This document shows positions 12,601 to 26,034 of a DNA stretch of 64,000 nt, in pieces. The position numbers and the translations under genes are program-made. Below the pieces are notes generated by a model. It was not told where the DNA came from. It was given only the letters and a program-made list of their open reading frames with translations, and searched no databases. Source of the DNA: Gorsachius magnificus (Eukaryota > Chordata > Aves > Pelecaniformes > Ardeidae); assembly GCA_034008185.1 (NCBI GenBank), contig CM067081.1:149078258-149142257 (forward strand). Reading direction: 5' to 3'. Numbering within the stretch: position 1 is the first letter of the stretch; every line of letters begins with the position of its first letter.

Positions 12601-14379
12601 AAAAAAAAAAAACCAACTCCCCAAAACAACCAACAACTACTATGATGTAAGACTACAACTTCTGGTAAAATATTGCAGGGCCTTTAAAAGCAATCACTGC
12701 ATTCAGTTGTCCTCTCTGGACTTCTGTAGAAGGTTACTGCCTGGAGTATTGGGCAAGGCTGCTGGTGAAAAAGGTGAAATGCTACCTGATGGTGGTAGAG
12801 TCTTATAAGAGTTGGAAACTTGCAGTAAATGAAAAACAAATGGGTTGCCTACATTCCTGACTGTTGTATGCACTAGCAAAAATCAAATGTTACAAGACAA
12901 GATTTGTTACCTCTGCTAGATTGCAAGAAAGGGTCTACTTTCTAAAAAGTTTCCAGTGTCATGCTTTTATTACTTAGGTACTGCAACCCAGTACAAATGA
13001 TCACAAAGAACATTGTTCTTTGCCTTGCTCATACTATTACTAATTTTTGTGAGTTTAGTGGTTATTTATTACCACTGTTTCAGGTCCACAAGAAATAAGT
13101 TGAAGTATAGAGAGAGAATGTAAAGATAATATGATACAAACCCTCTTTCTACTTTCCTCTCCTTTCCCAATAATCCAAACCAAATAGCACAAAAAGTCTT
13201 TCTATACATTGGGTTTTTCTAACACAGGGCAAATTTGGCAAACTGCACCCCCTTTCCAAAAGTGAAAGGAAGTTATCTGAGCTGAGAGCCATCTCTATAG
13301 CAAACCAAAGTGATGATGGTCTTTGCAGGGTCAAGAGGAGAGCAGGCACAGCTACCAGCAGTTCCTCCTTACTGCTGGGTAGCGCATTAAAAGGGTTGAC
13401 TAATTCCCTACCTCCTGTCCTCCTAATCTGCAACAGTGCTTGAACCAGGCTACTCTACGTTATAAATAGGTCTACTTCACTCAGCAGAACATCATTTCAC
13501 TTAGCCCAAAATGAGTGCAAGTGGCTACCCTGCAGAGTTACACACCAACTGCTGGAGTCTTGCAGGGCCTGGTTACACCACACTTCCAGGAGCACCTCTC
13601 AGCTCTCACACCACACATATAGCTGTTCAAAAATTATTTCCCTATAAACTGTGGGAGAATTTGTTAATGTTCTGGAGACACAAGATGAATTCGGGCAGAT
13701 GCTAGAGGGCTTTGAGCACTCAGGTGCTTTAGCCTCTATCTTTACAGCAAAGTCGGAGGGTTAGCAATCTAAAGAGACACAACACTTCCACCACAGGTGA
13801 GCCTTCTTGCCCTGTGCCAAAGCACTTGCCAAGCTCATTGTAGACCTTGGGGTGGGGGCACAGAGGAGAAGGGGAAGGGCACCAGCCAAGGGAGATCAAA
13901 TTCTCCAGTGAAGATGAGCTCGGAGCTGACAGCTGGCGAACACTGCCTTCCACATGTTTCAGAGCACAGGCAGCCTCCACATTTTACCTATTTTTTTACA
14001 TATTCATTGCCAATGTGCCACAAGAGCGAGGCTTGGGGCCAGCTTCTGTTTGGATGGGTGACAGCAACCAGATAACCAAAACAGCAGCAGAATTCAGCAT
14101 TTAGTTCCCCTGAAGCCAGGCCCTTACTTGCTCTTCATCAGCCGAACACAGAAGTGCACTCAAACCCCATTTTATTTATTTATACACGTTGCCGCGCTCT
14201 CTATTCCTGGCAACTGGTGCTCAGGACATAGTGGCCTGGGACACGCTGGAACGGGGCTCCAGGTCACCTTGTAAGTGGTGGCAGCAGCTGCCTCCTGGAT
14301 CAAGCGTTTATTAACGAGCAGCTCGGGAGGGCTCTAAATTAAGTTCTCTGCTTCATTCCCACAGCGGGGGGAGGGAAAA
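12601..14379. other. Intronic sequence, nothing recognised
   Basis: No exon or repeat was identified beyond the A run at the start. GC content rises gradually towards 14.3 kb. Confidence 0.55.
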
Positions 14380-15430
14380 AAATACACCGCCACCAAATCC
14401 CTATTTGCTTCCAACACGACTCGTTCAAGTTTCCCCACTGCTCCCTCCTATCCTTGCCAAGACTCCCCAAGCCCAGGTTTCCGTCGGCAGCCCTCCGGAC
14501 TATAGGGGACCGCTCGCTATTCCAGCTGCCACGGCTTTCCACAAACTACAGTCTTTTTTTGTCGGTGGCTGTGGCACGCGGCTTCTCTCCCGACACTGAT
14601 CCAGCCCTTGGACCACCTCTGCCTCCGAGATGCCTGCGCAACGCCATCCCTACAAATCCCAGTGGCGGAGGGTCGGGCACCGAGGGTGCTCCAGGCCCAG
14701 TGTCCGTCATTTGGGAGGGGAGACTGTATAAATAGCTGGCGTGCACATACTCTGGAGGAGCAGCAGGGGAGGGAGGGAGGGGGATCTGAAGTGTTGGGCC
14801 CCAGCTGTGAACTCCTCTTGTTTTTGTTTTAGGGTAATTAATGTTCCCTTGAATAGAGCCAGGGCATGGGCTCCTGTTTCTGCAGCTTTCAATGCTATCA
14901 GCAGCCCTTATTGGACTGGACTGGGAGCAGCGGGGGGAGGTTTGTATTTCCTGCCATCCCCATTAAATGAGGTAATGCGAGCATGGGGTCGGGCAGCTCA
15001 GGGGGCTGGAGGCAGGGGGAACCCCCCCCCCAAGCCCCGCTGGCCAGGGGGAGCGCACCAGCCTGCTCCGAGAAACCCCTCCGGAGAGCCGCCCGCCCCT
15101 TCCCGCTTCTCCACACTTATTAATTTTGCTGCCAAGGCAGGGGACCACCGTTCCCCCATCCCACCACCCCTCTGTGCCTGCTCCCCTCTCCCACCCCAAG
15201 CTCCCCTCGCGCCTGAATTAGATACATTCCCCCTGCGCTCCCAGACGTCTCCATCCCCTCGTCCCCTGACAGAGCAATCATTTATCAAGTTGTTTCACGC
15301 GTTGTCGGGGAGGGGGGCCCCGGGGGACGGGGGTTTGTTTCGTCCCTTTGTTGGAGCTCCACAGGACCGTCCAGCTTAGTCTCCAGCCAACTGCTGAGAG
15401 TTGCCGGAGTTCGGGAGCAAATGTTAAAGG
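14380..15430. promoter_or_regulatory. GC-rich intronic block with TATA box; possible internal promoter or enhancer
   Basis: G+C and CpG density are clearly higher than in the flanks (for example around 14560-14700, 15060-15110 and 15280-15320). The block holds a consensus TATA box (14727-14735) with a GC-rich upstream side, and a repeat-free ATTA-bearing stretch near 14830-14850. A plus-strand frame is open for 212 codons (14741-15379), but its composition is proline/alanine-rich and it carries no known motif, so I do not call it coding. An alternative promoter, a noncoding RNA start or an enhancer all fit; a CECR2 alternative start would need minus-strand initiation, whereas this TATA reads on plus. 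Confidence 0.4.
14727..14735 (+). promoter_or_regulatory. Consensus TATA box TATAAATAG
   Basis: The match is exact and lies just right of GGGAGGGGAGACTG, so a start near 14757-14765 would be expected on the plus strand. It sits in a GC-rich context, which makes a chance AT-rich match less likely. Confidence 0.4.
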
Positions 15431-15639
15431 GGCTGCCTTTCATCTGCGGGCTGATCCTGCTGCCTTTTCATTTTATTCTTCCAGCTTCTGGGATGTTACT
15501 TGCTTACACGCCCCCACACCCACCCCGCTATCATTCTGCATGCATGTTTTTGAGGGAGCGGGAGCTTATTTTCCATGTGCTTGTCTCCTCTCCCCCCGCT
15601 CAGCAGCTTCTCCTGTCACCAGCCCACTCAGCCTCTGGG

Positions 15640-15691
15640 AGGTTTGGTTTTTGGGGTTTGGTTTTTTTGTTTGTTTGTTTGTTTTTTTACC
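15640..15691. repeat. G/T-rich simple repeat (GTTT)n and GGTTTGG
   Basis: GGTTTGGTTTTTGGGG is followed by (GTTT)n and a T run. The strand asymmetry is strong and of low information content. Confidence 0.85.
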
Positions 15692-15699
15692 ACTGGCCT

Positions 15700-17894
15700 T
15701 TTTCTCTTGTCGTCCTTGAATGTAAGATCTCATAAACCAAATCTGGTTAAAGGCAAGTCCTGCTCGTGCAGCCCATCTCTTCCTTGAACGCTCTTTGGGG
15801 TATTGCAAGCTTTTATCCCCCCGCTCTGTGTGCCTGGGAGATGAGTAACTACCTAGAGCATACCACCATCAAAATACAGCATTTTAAATAAAAGGAAAAA
15901 AGAAGAGACTCTTTGGCAAAAGAACTAAGTAAGACTGAAGAAAAAAAGAAACGTTTGGAGCGCTCTCGTGCTTTAAGCGCTCTTGTGTTTTCCACATGTT
16001 GGACTGGAAGACAGATGATCTGGCTTGCATTGCCGAGTGCCCACGCTCACACGGGACGCTTGTGGCAGGTCACCTCTTCCCTCTGCACCGCCCCGTGCCT
16101 CACCTGCCAGACCAGGATGCTGCCCGGCTCCCGGGGATCCTGCCTTCACTCAGTGATCAGCCGCTAACACCCTTAGGATTCCTGGGTGGGTGGAAATGTG
16201 GAAATACAGAGTGCATTAAAGCAGGGATGTGTACCTGCACCCCAAAGCAAAGTTCTTTGTTACCTGCTTGGGAACGGCTGAGTAACAAGGGGGTAGCCCA
16301 AGGAGCTGTGAATCCGAACAACACCATTTCCTTCGTTTACCACAGCGCATATGAAGTGCTTGCAAATCTTACGGCTTCATTTATTTTTGGACAACTATAG
16401 TTAGTTACAGCTTGTTTTCTAGCAAGCTGCCAAAACTGCCCTCTGTGCTTATGCGTGAGCATTTCCCAGCTCTAACTTGTTGTAGCCCTTAATTTAAAAG
16501 ATGGACAGAACTTAAAGAGGGAAAGAAAAAAGAGAGAAATCCTACTTGCTTAGCAGCTAAGTAGCCACTGTAAATTCCACACATTTCACAGCAGAGAGGG
16601 CAGGAGCTGCCTGAGATCTGATGTATTCCTATCACCACCTTGCCTCCATAACTCTTCCTTGTGGAGGAAAGCTGGATTCATTTGCTTCCCAAGTCAATCA
16701 ACAGAGTTCATGAGTCAGCCAAGGGAATGCTGAAAAGCAAAAGGGTATGCTCCTGCCCCCAGGAACTGATTACACTGCCTCTTAATTGTTCCCAGATTCT
16801 ATTATCCCCAAAGAGACGGAGCAGCACCAGCACCAGCCAGCTTGTTGACAACATCCACTCCACGCAGCCTACCTCATCAGACATACAGAAATTTGCATTT
16901 TTGCAAACCACGGATCTGTTGAGGCTACAATAGCTTGGTTATTAAAAAGTCTTACAGATGTCTATCAGAAAAATAATCTGTCTTCTGAGTCAGAGCTGCA
17001 TATCCTACAATTTTGAGTCTGTTGGTAATTGCACGGTCAGAAAGCCGTCCGACATCAGGACAGTTCAAACCTACAACCAGTACGATACTCTGCAGCATAT
17101 CTCCGATCCAGACAATTCCCTCTATTCACATTCTCTACCAGGGCTCATTTTTTTTCCCCTGTTCCCTCCTGTCCTCACCCAAACGAGGACACCCAAAGCT
17201 TCGCTTCACTCCTGACTCATTGTTAACTGGAATATTTTGGGTTTTTACACTGCCGCACAGCCTCACTTATTACTACTTCTTTCATATCACCTGTGCAGAC
17301 TGTTGACCCACCCTAACAGTTCAGTTGACAGCATATGACGAAGGAAATGCTACCTTTAAGGACTGTACAAACAACCTGAGGTCTGTCTCATTATTCAAAC
17401 CCTTTATAGTAGTTACTAAATGAGTAATCACATACATCTCCATTACACTTCATTCAGTACATGGGAGTAAGAGACTAGGAAGTAAAGACAGCTGTTCGAT
17501 ATTGATTTTTATCCCTATTCTTCTTTATGTATCCCTATGCCTAATTTGCTACATCGCTTCCAAGCCCGGCCACCAAATAAGCTATTAATCACTTCACAGA
17601 CCTTTTTCTGTGGTGGCCTCCACGTAGCATCTCAATCCAATAAGTGTTAATTCTTTCCTCAACCTATTTACAAGTTAATGATTTTTAATCTGATTTGACA
17701 AATGAGAAATTGGGGAAAAAAATAATGACCAATGCTAGCAAAATTTACCACTCCATTTAGGAATCCAGTGGCTGTACCTCTATTTGAGATTACTCCTCAA
17801 CCCCAAAAAGAACCCCACAAGCCCCACGCTTGGCATTTTTACGGCAGCATTTAAAACACAGCAGAGTTTTAATTGTCATTTTTCCCATGACTAT
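15700..17894. other. Intronic sequence, nothing recognised
   Basis: No exon, RNA gene or identified repeat. Composition is ordinary. Confidence 0.5.
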
Positions 17895-18010
17895 GAGAAG
17901 GAGGGTAGGGAGCAATACACCCCAGAGGCAGGGAAAGCAAGGGAGAGAAAGGTGCCTTGACCAAAGTCATGCAGAGAACCTGTGGCAGAGGCGGCTCTTC
18001 CCTGCAGCAC
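17895..18010 (-). mobile_element. Possible MIR-like SINE remnant, reverse orientation
   Basis: GGTGCCTTGACCAAAGTCAT, GCAGAGAACCTGTGGCAGAG and preceding AGAGGCAGGGAAAG resemble the reverse complement of the MIR core. The match is shorter and weaker than the copy near 3.0 kb. Confidence 0.45.
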
Positions 18011-20192
18011 CGTTACCAATTTCAACTCCAGCACCAAGCTCTCAGCACTTTCTGAAGCCATAGCTTGGCAATACAGTTAAGATGGCTTCGGCGGATTCAG
18101 TACTGAACCAGAAGTGCCACAGAGACCTATGCAGCATAAACTCTCTCTGCCATTTTTAACACTTCTCCCCAGTTTAGCTCTGTACTAGCTGGCACCCATG
18201 GCCGTTCCTCAGCTGGCTAATTCAGGGAAAGCAAAACACGCCCTTATCTGGATCATCTGGATCACCAGCAGCTGGGGACGGAGGCACGTGGAAGGAACCA
18301 GGGCCCCAAGCCGGAGCCCTGCAGCGCAAATGGGGGGTGAAGGAGCCTTTGCCCTCTGTGCCCCAGCTCCTACAATAGCTCGCAAACAGTTGTGTTGCCA
18401 CAGCTGGGGGGAAGCACATGGCCCAAGCTGCTTTGGAGGAGAGCACTGCCACCAAGTTGGGGAAATGAAGATTTCTTGTGAGGAATAGGGCATAAGGCAA
18501 CTCACCCAGAGCCATATGTCGGTCTGGGTCTCTGCAGCAGAGATGAATGCTGGGACTGAACATACAACTCTACATCACAATGTTTCTGTTGGCAAAATCT
18601 GTCCTTATTCCTCTGTTCCTACACCTCTTCCACTCATTTGAGGGCTTCATTGTAAGCCAGACAACCAAAATAATTTCAGTTAAAAAAAAAAAAAACCACC
18701 TCCCAAATTTAGTTTCCAAAACCTGGGTCATTTCTTGCTCCCCCTCCCTTCATAAGCATGGCCCTACATGTGGATGAAAAGGGGCTGTAATCTCTTAGGG
18801 CAGAAGAGGAGAGAGCCAAGGACCTCACACCTGCCTTGCCACTGGCTAGACCAACATGGCACTACACCCTCGCTTAGCCAAAAGACAGCCTTTCCCGCAG
18901 CAGGCCCCCATCCCTCATGTCCTGCCCACCTTCAAACTCCTTCAGCAAACAAGGTGAGAACCACAAAGCCAAGAGCTTCATTTGGTGCATAGCCTTGATT
19001 TATACTCTCAGCACCATCTGCCCTGCAGAGCGAGCACTGCCATTCTTCCATGGAAAAAGCATGTGACCCCGTAATTAAAAACAATCATCATCTGCAGGTA
19101 CAAGGCAATGCATTAGAGGTTGCACAGACAACTGTAAATCTATAGTTTCCTGTCAAGTAATTGAATTTGTAATCATTTAGCATCAGTTTCAACACAGAAA
19201 ACAATAACGTACAATAAACCCCTCACTATCATGTCACAGCAGCGGTTTGAAGCAGACACCTTCCTTACCACTGCTACCACTTGAGCTCGAGTACAAATTA
19301 CATTAGCAGGCAAGCAGAGAATATTGCTCTTTGAAGCCCTCACTGCAGGACAGAAACACTGAAAAGCATGCAGGAACAGCTCTGTTTTATGGGCAGCCTA
19401 CCCAAAGGCAAGCAGTTAAAAGGGTTCCCCCCTCCCAAGCTAATAGTTAGCTCTTCAACCAGTTACATTATGGTTAGCAGTTGGATTTTCATGGTATAGC
19501 TATTGCTTGCACCTGCCCTGTTAGAAGTTTGGAATTCTGCTTCTAGTTGATGACATTTTCTATATTTACAACAGCACTGAAGGTGAAGCATTATGCACAT
19601 TAATTAGACATACTGATATTTTCATTATTAAAATATTAGAGTCCAACAACCAGCTTTAAGTTTAATGCCTTGTCGGAGCTGGTGCACTTGGTTCCTCTTC
19701 ATTATCCATAGAGAAAGAGAGAACACCTTCAGAGTGATTCATTCCAGTCTAAAATAGACTCTTCTCATCTCTCAAAGATCAATTTCTTTCCACTGACAGT
19801 GATGAACCCCTGCATGATCAGGCTGAAATGACAGTCCACTTTGAACACTAAATTATTCTTGCCCTTTTTCTCATCCCCACTGCTTATTTCAACTCCTACA
19901 CCATGGTATGGCTGGCACAACTGTTTGCCGGGCCACTTGGTAAGCCAGCTCATAAAACTAATTAAGGCAGAACATAACTGTAGAGAAGGGGAGTTGAGGT
20001 GTTTTGCTTTTTTTTTTTTTTTTATCCACCAGCCAGATCAGCTCCCTGACTTCTTTCCGTGTGGCTCCGCAAAGGGTTGTGCTGGCACACCTGAGAGAGG
20101 GCCGCTAGGGGTGCAGGGACTGGATCATCACCCAGCTTTTGAGCACATGAAAGTAGATGAAATGAGCTAGGTCTTAAAAAACCAAAGGCCAG
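18011..20192. other. Intronic sequence without a recognised gene
   Basis: A13 at 18682-18694 and T16 at 20008-20023 are the only simple repeats of note. The segment 19090-19680 is AT-rich, without recognised repeats, and contains several TAAT/ATTA motifs. No exon was seen. Confidence 0.5.
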
Positions 20193-20908
20193 AATAGAAT
20201 CATAGAATCATAGAATGTTTTGGGTTGGAAGGGACCCCTAGAGGTCATCTAGTCCAACCCCCCTGCAGTGAGCAGGGACACCACTAACTAGATCAGGTTG
20301 CTCAGAGCCCCATCCAACCTGGCCTTGAATGTTCCCAGGGATGGGGCCTCCACCACCTCTCTGGGCAACCCATTCCAGTGTTTCACCACCCTCGTTGTAA
20401 AGAATTTCCTCCTTATATCCAGTCTAAACCTACCCTGTTTTAGTTTAAAACCATTATCCTTTGTCCTGTCACAGCTGGCCCTAGTAAAAAGATTATCCCC
20501 ATCTTGCCTATAGGCCCCCTTTAGGTACTGAAAGGCTGTAATCAGGTCTCCCCGCAGCCTTCTCTTCTCCAGGCTGAACAACCCCAACTCCCTCAGCCTG
20601 TCTTCGTAAGAGAGGTGCTCCAGCCCTCAGATCATTTTAGTAGCCCTCCTCTGGACCCGCTCCAACAGTTCCATGTCCTTCTTGGGCTGAGGGCTCCAGA
20701 GCTGGACGCAGTACTCCAGGTGAGGTCTCACCAGAGCAGAGTAGAGGGGCAGAATCACCTCCCTTGACCTGCTGGCCACGCTTCTCCTGATGCAGCCCAG
20801 GGTACGGTTGGCCTTCTGGGCCGCCAGCGCACATTGCCGGCTCATGTCCAGCTTTTCATCCACCAGCACCCCCAAGTCCCTCTCGGCTTGGGCTATCTGT
20901 TCTCAATA
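20193..20908 (-). mobile_element. 5'-truncated avian CR1 LINE (about 0.7 kb)
   Basis: On the minus strand this reads from the late reverse-transcriptase domain of CR1 to its 3' end. The translated order is [75 protein letters not shown], then a stop at 20288-20290, a short untranslated tail, and the ATTCTATGAT-type terminal repeats that mark avian CR1. The frame is interrupted once, by TGA at 20627-20629, where the family normally has CGA (arginine), a CpG-decay change. Conservation is far better than in the other CR1 fragments in this window, so it is the youngest. No endonuclease or ORF1 is present. CR1 inserts normally lack target-site duplications and none was seen. Confidence 0.95.
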
Positions 20909-23900
20909 ATAATAAAAGATATCTTCCTGTCTGGTCTAAGGCATTTCTGGCAAGGCAACAGCTGCTATTCTGTGCATTCCTTACCCACAGGTCCCATTTG
21001 TAGTGCTTGCATAACGACTCCCAAAGTAAGGTATCAGTGCACAGGCAACAACCATCCCTCAAAGGCAAACTATTCCCTACAGAACAAGAAAAAGAACTGG
21101 CAGTTTCCAACCTTGCCTTATTACCAGTCACAGTTTGAGTGGAGTTTCAAAAAAACACCAGCAAAAGGTGTATCCCTGCCTCAGAACTAACCACCCTTGC
21201 TTCCCAGCTCCCCTTCTGCCCAAGCTGAATGTTGGCAAACAGTTTTAGACCATGCATTGCTAAATGTTCTCTTAAAACAACTCTTGTGGCAATTCTGCTC
21301 TCTTTTTTGGGGGGTGGGAAAAGCAAAAAGAACCAAGAAAAACATTATCCATTTTCAGACCATGGCTAACCTGATCTACTGTTGGTGACAGCTTCAGCCC
21401 TAGCAAGGGGTTGGACTAGAGACTTCCAGAGGTTCCTTCTGACTATATATTTTTGCGATGCTATATTGGGGTTTCCTTATCAGTCTTTCCGAAAATCAAG
21501 TCTTGACTGGCTTTCCCTTCATAATGGCCTTCACAGATCATTTACACCTTCAGGGTCCCCGCCTCCATTTAGCATCAACCCACTGTTCAGATGCCTTCTT
21601 TCACTGTTCCCCACCTATGACATAGCACAAAACTAGGTTCACACCATGAATAGTCAGGAAAACCAACAAGCAAAGCCTTTACACCCAGGGTAGGACACCA
21701 GTGCAGCAACACTCCACCCATCATGACCAAAGGAATGTGATGAACAAGCATTTGGGGCTGGATGCATGTGTCTATATGAATGCTGAGGTCCACACAAAGG
21801 TATGGTTGAGTAATGTTCAACACACCTTGGACCTTTTGATGGAAGGAAGGGCATTAATGTACCCAGGCTAAAATGAACCTGTCTCCAAGCTGCAGCAGGT
21901 GCTACTCCCCATTGCACTTCTTACTGCATCCAGGAAGAAGTAGAAAAATGAATCAGGGAAATCAGGATGGTTCCTCACTTCCCAGCTATAGGGGAGAGGG
22001 CAGCAGAGGAGAGGATTCCTCCTCTTCGCTTGCAAAGCCATTCTTCTGATGCCACAGGTCAGAGCTCACACACGCCCCCTACAGGGGGAGGAATGGAGAC
22101 TCTCACTTGCCCTCTCTCTGGGCAGGAGTCCCAGGCTACAAGTAAGAGGTTTTATTTGGCAGCTGGGTATTTGTCCTACATGAGAGCTCTGCCCTAAATA
22201 ATGTCATGCATCTGCCTGTTAACCAGGAAACATCACAAAAGAAAATATCGCCCAAGTACATTTGTTTCTCTGCTTCTAAAGAACTCAGAAACATCCCCAC
22301 ACTCTTCAGTATCTCCTAACCCATCCCCTGCTCCTCCTCCTGCCCCTGCCAAGCTACCAGGCTAGGCCAGGGCTCACAGGCAATGTAACAGCAGCTTTTG
22401 TGCAGCATGCCCAGCTAATTCCTCAACATCCAGGCACATCCTCTTGGCTCAACTGTCTATAGCCCTGCTAATTTTTGTGGGTGGCAGTGGGGAAATAAGT
22501 ACTCAAAAAAAAAAAAGAGAAGATGGGGAACTTGCAGAGCCCTTGCCATTTGTTTAGCTCAGACACAACTTCAAGCACTGCTGTAATTGTCTAGAAATCA
22601 AACAAGTGGTTGATAGCACCAATTAACACCTTCCAGCATAACAATACCTTCATCTCATCTCTCCCCATTCTCTCAACTTCTCTCCCAGACAGCAGACAAA
22701 CAGTAATATGGAGGGGAGGGAGGAATTAAGGTGTACAAAGTGCCCTAGCATGAGAAGAGAGGCAGCACAAAAGTACTAGCTGTTATAAAACCTTGTATTA
22801 GGATAAAAAATTAGGACTTGACCTGAGACAACCAAGAAGGAGAAACTAAAGAACCTCTTTTTACTGAGACTCAAAACATTTTTTATTAATAGCTATGCCA
22901 GCTGAGAAGATTTTTAGATGGACCTTCCACCAAAGAAGAGAGTATCCTCCTCAAGCAGGGGGAAAAAGCCGTATGAGCAAGTTAATCAAACCAGGGGAAG
23001 ATTTTTTTTAAAAATCGTCAAATTTTCTTTAGTATAAAGAAGCAATAAACATAAATTCTTATTCGACTTTAAGTTACCTCTTTAAGTTTCTTGTGTAAAC
23101 TCAAGTTTGCAAGCTCAACCACATGCAACAGTCCTGCATTACAGGAGCACGCAAGACTCTTTCCGTAGCAATCCATATTCAGCATACAGATCGGCTACCA
23201 CACAGAGCAGCAGTCATCTCTAGTTAACAGACAGGGGATATCCCAACGATAAAACTTTGGGTTCAGATGAGACGCTGCCTTCTGCGATTACAGCATAAAA
23301 CTGGAGTACATCGACTTGAACCCACTTGGACTTGCTCCAGATTTACACTCCTGGGACTGAACACAGCATTATGCCTGACAGGGAGAGGAAAAGGGCAAAG
23401 GCTTGTTTTATTCAGTATGCTGTTTTATTAAAGTAATAGGACTGTGGATGTGAGATTCCCGGGATTTAAAGCAAAGCCAAGTTTGTGGAGAGGCAACGTT
23501 TATTAGATTAGCAGCTACAAATGGAAAAAGTAACCAGCTTCTGGATTCAGAGCTGGGATTTCCCCTCCAGAACTTGTGCTACCGTTTAAAACAATTAAAA
23601 AAAAATTATCCCTGCCTGAAAAGAAGGCTAATTACCCTTCAGGGTGACACTGCCTGTCTACCTTAAGATTCAGCTGGAGGGATAGCTGCAGCTTGGGCGC
23701 ATTCCCAACAGGGAGAAGCCTCAGGCTTTGCTCCTCACCAGAGCCCGGGAAGGACAGCTGCTGGGAAAGGAGCAGTAATCCCAAACCGGCTAAACCAGGC
23801 CTCCTTCCACCACAGCCCAAGGGCCTTCGCCTCCAGATTGAAATGCTAATCTGACTTTGTAAACCCATAAACAAAAACAAAGAGGAGGATACAAGAGGTA

Positions 23901-26034
23901 AAAAGCCTCCCTGAACTCCATCCTCAAACCAAAATCTCAGGCATTCAGGCTCTGTCCTACCCAGCACGATTTTACCCACAGGAGTGGGTCCCACTAGCTC
24001 CCATATCAAAATTGCTGGCAGGCAACATCTTTATGGTCAGATGCATTTAAATGGCCACTTCCACCACACACTAGAATACCCTTTGTTTCGGAAATCTCCT
24101 CAGAAAATAGCTTTTTACTGCAACAACAGGCCAAGCGCAGACCTGCTAGCCTTACTCATTGCCCTTTTACAACAGGGCACCATCAAATATTAATAATACT
24201 AAAACCTAACAGGCTTCTGCAGCTGGGCTCAAGCTGGACCCTGCGCATGTGCTGAACGCACTTTCCCTGCCTCCCCCAAACCCACTCTTTTAAGACCTGT
24301 GCCTGCTCACTGGCTCACAAAATGGGGGAAGCCCCTTCCCAGAGATGCTGGCTGGGAGTTGGAGGTGGGCCCCGTAGCTCTAGGTCTGCCACAGGCTGGC
24401 ACGGGGCGCGTAGGTCAGCTGGTGGGGAGAACAGGTCTGATGGCTTCCCTAAATCTCAGGGATCAATAGGGACACACGATCCCAAGGCTCGCTGGCCCTT
24501 CTCTCTGCTCTTCTTTCAAACCCTGTCAGCATACCCACATCTGTAGAGAGTCAACACGGGGGATCATTTCTCACCATCGTGGAGGGAGCACTGCAACCAT
24601 CTAATTACCCATAAAAGCTGCCCTTTTGTTTCCCATCCTCCCCATTTTCTTCTGTCTCCTGACCTGTTTTCACAGGCATTTCAGGCTGCCTGTCATGTGG
24701 AAGCCAGATTTTAAAGACAAAGCAGCGACTCGGATATTTATCCCTCCGCTGAGGATCGGCTGACTCCAAGGGCACTGCTGCTACCACTGGTCTTCAGAGC
24801 AGAGGAAGAGGACGGATCCAGCAACGCAGACCACGGGTAAGGGGAAAGCTGTTCTGCGTGCCGTGAATGGAGAAGCGGCAATTCCTTACTCGGGTAGCTG
24901 AAGCCAGTCGTGGTTAACTTAGGCCAGAAGGTCCAAGGGCTCTTCTCTGCCAAGTTTAGTCTTGGATGACAGTGAAATGTGCTTAATTTGACAGTTTCCT
25001 CTTAACACGTATGGGCAAAGTCTAGAAGGAGACGGCAGCAGCAGCAAGGGAGCAGAGTTGGATCATTATAAAGTACCTTTCCTGTTGCCTCAACCCAGAG
25101 CTCAGTACTAAAAATGGATACAAAAAAATTATAGGCACTGACTCTTCACCCTAGCAATGAAAGAACTGAACAGAGAGTGTCTTCAACACTATAACAATAT
25201 TCTCACAGGTTATAAAAATTAGCCTTTCACTATAAATGTCAAACTCTGTGCCACACCTCTGGCATTACAGAAGCTGAAAGCTTGGGCACAGCATTAGGGC
25301 TGGAAAATGTGAAGTGGTAAAACAAGGAAACTTTCTCCTTATTACTCTTTTCATATTTTTTTTAACCTATAATAAAGGGAAATTATGGCAATGGTATGAC
25401 TTCTGTGTCCTCCTCAAACTACAGGAAATATAATTGTATATCTGTGAGCACGTGGAAAATGCAGTTCCTCAAGCACCCACTGAAGCAGTAGAGAGAAATA
25501 GGTGGTAACATGTTTAATCAGTGGCATCCTGTCAAATGCATGGAGTCAGCTTGGCTTGTTTGGGGCTGTGTGCCAGCGGGGACGGGGAAGAAGAATGCTT
25601 CAAAGGTACATGAGAACACCTTCTGATCTCTGCTTGACTGTTTCTCTTGAAGAACTGTGAAGTGCATCTTTCTTCACCAATACTTTGCTCTTCATCAGGT
25701 GATACAAAGCCACTGTCTGGTTTACAGTGCATATCTGGGTACCAACTTCCATAAGCCCAGTGCATTCTCCAGGCTATCTGGGGGCAAGATTTTTTGGTAG
25801 AGTGTTGCCAGACATACTCATCGCCTAGTGGGTAGGCCAAATGTCAGCTACACTGGAGGGTATAAGTGCGTTGTCTTCTCCTCTCCAGGCTCTTGATAAG
25901 AAAGGACCACCTTGGCAGTTCAGCGTTGGTCACTTTGCAACCAGCACCCCCTTCTGCTCACAAGTCCCCACATTGGGGAATCTGCCCTCTCCATTTCACA
26001 GAAGTGCAGCCCAGGCACGCAGGGCAGTGAAGGG
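20909..26034. other. Intronic sequence, nothing recognised
   Basis: I see no exon, RNA gene or identifiable mobile element. There are A/T runs at 22504-22515 and 23597-23607. Composition is ordinary, with moderately GC-rich portions around 24240-24440. Confidence 0.5.

Noticed and set aside
14741..15379. 212-codon plus-strand open frame in the intronic GC-rich block
   Set aside because: Low-complexity proline-rich translation without motif; kept only as context for the TATA box.
20288..20875. Two minus-strand frames that look like a protein gene
   Set aside because: They are the reverse-transcriptase tail of the CR1 element.
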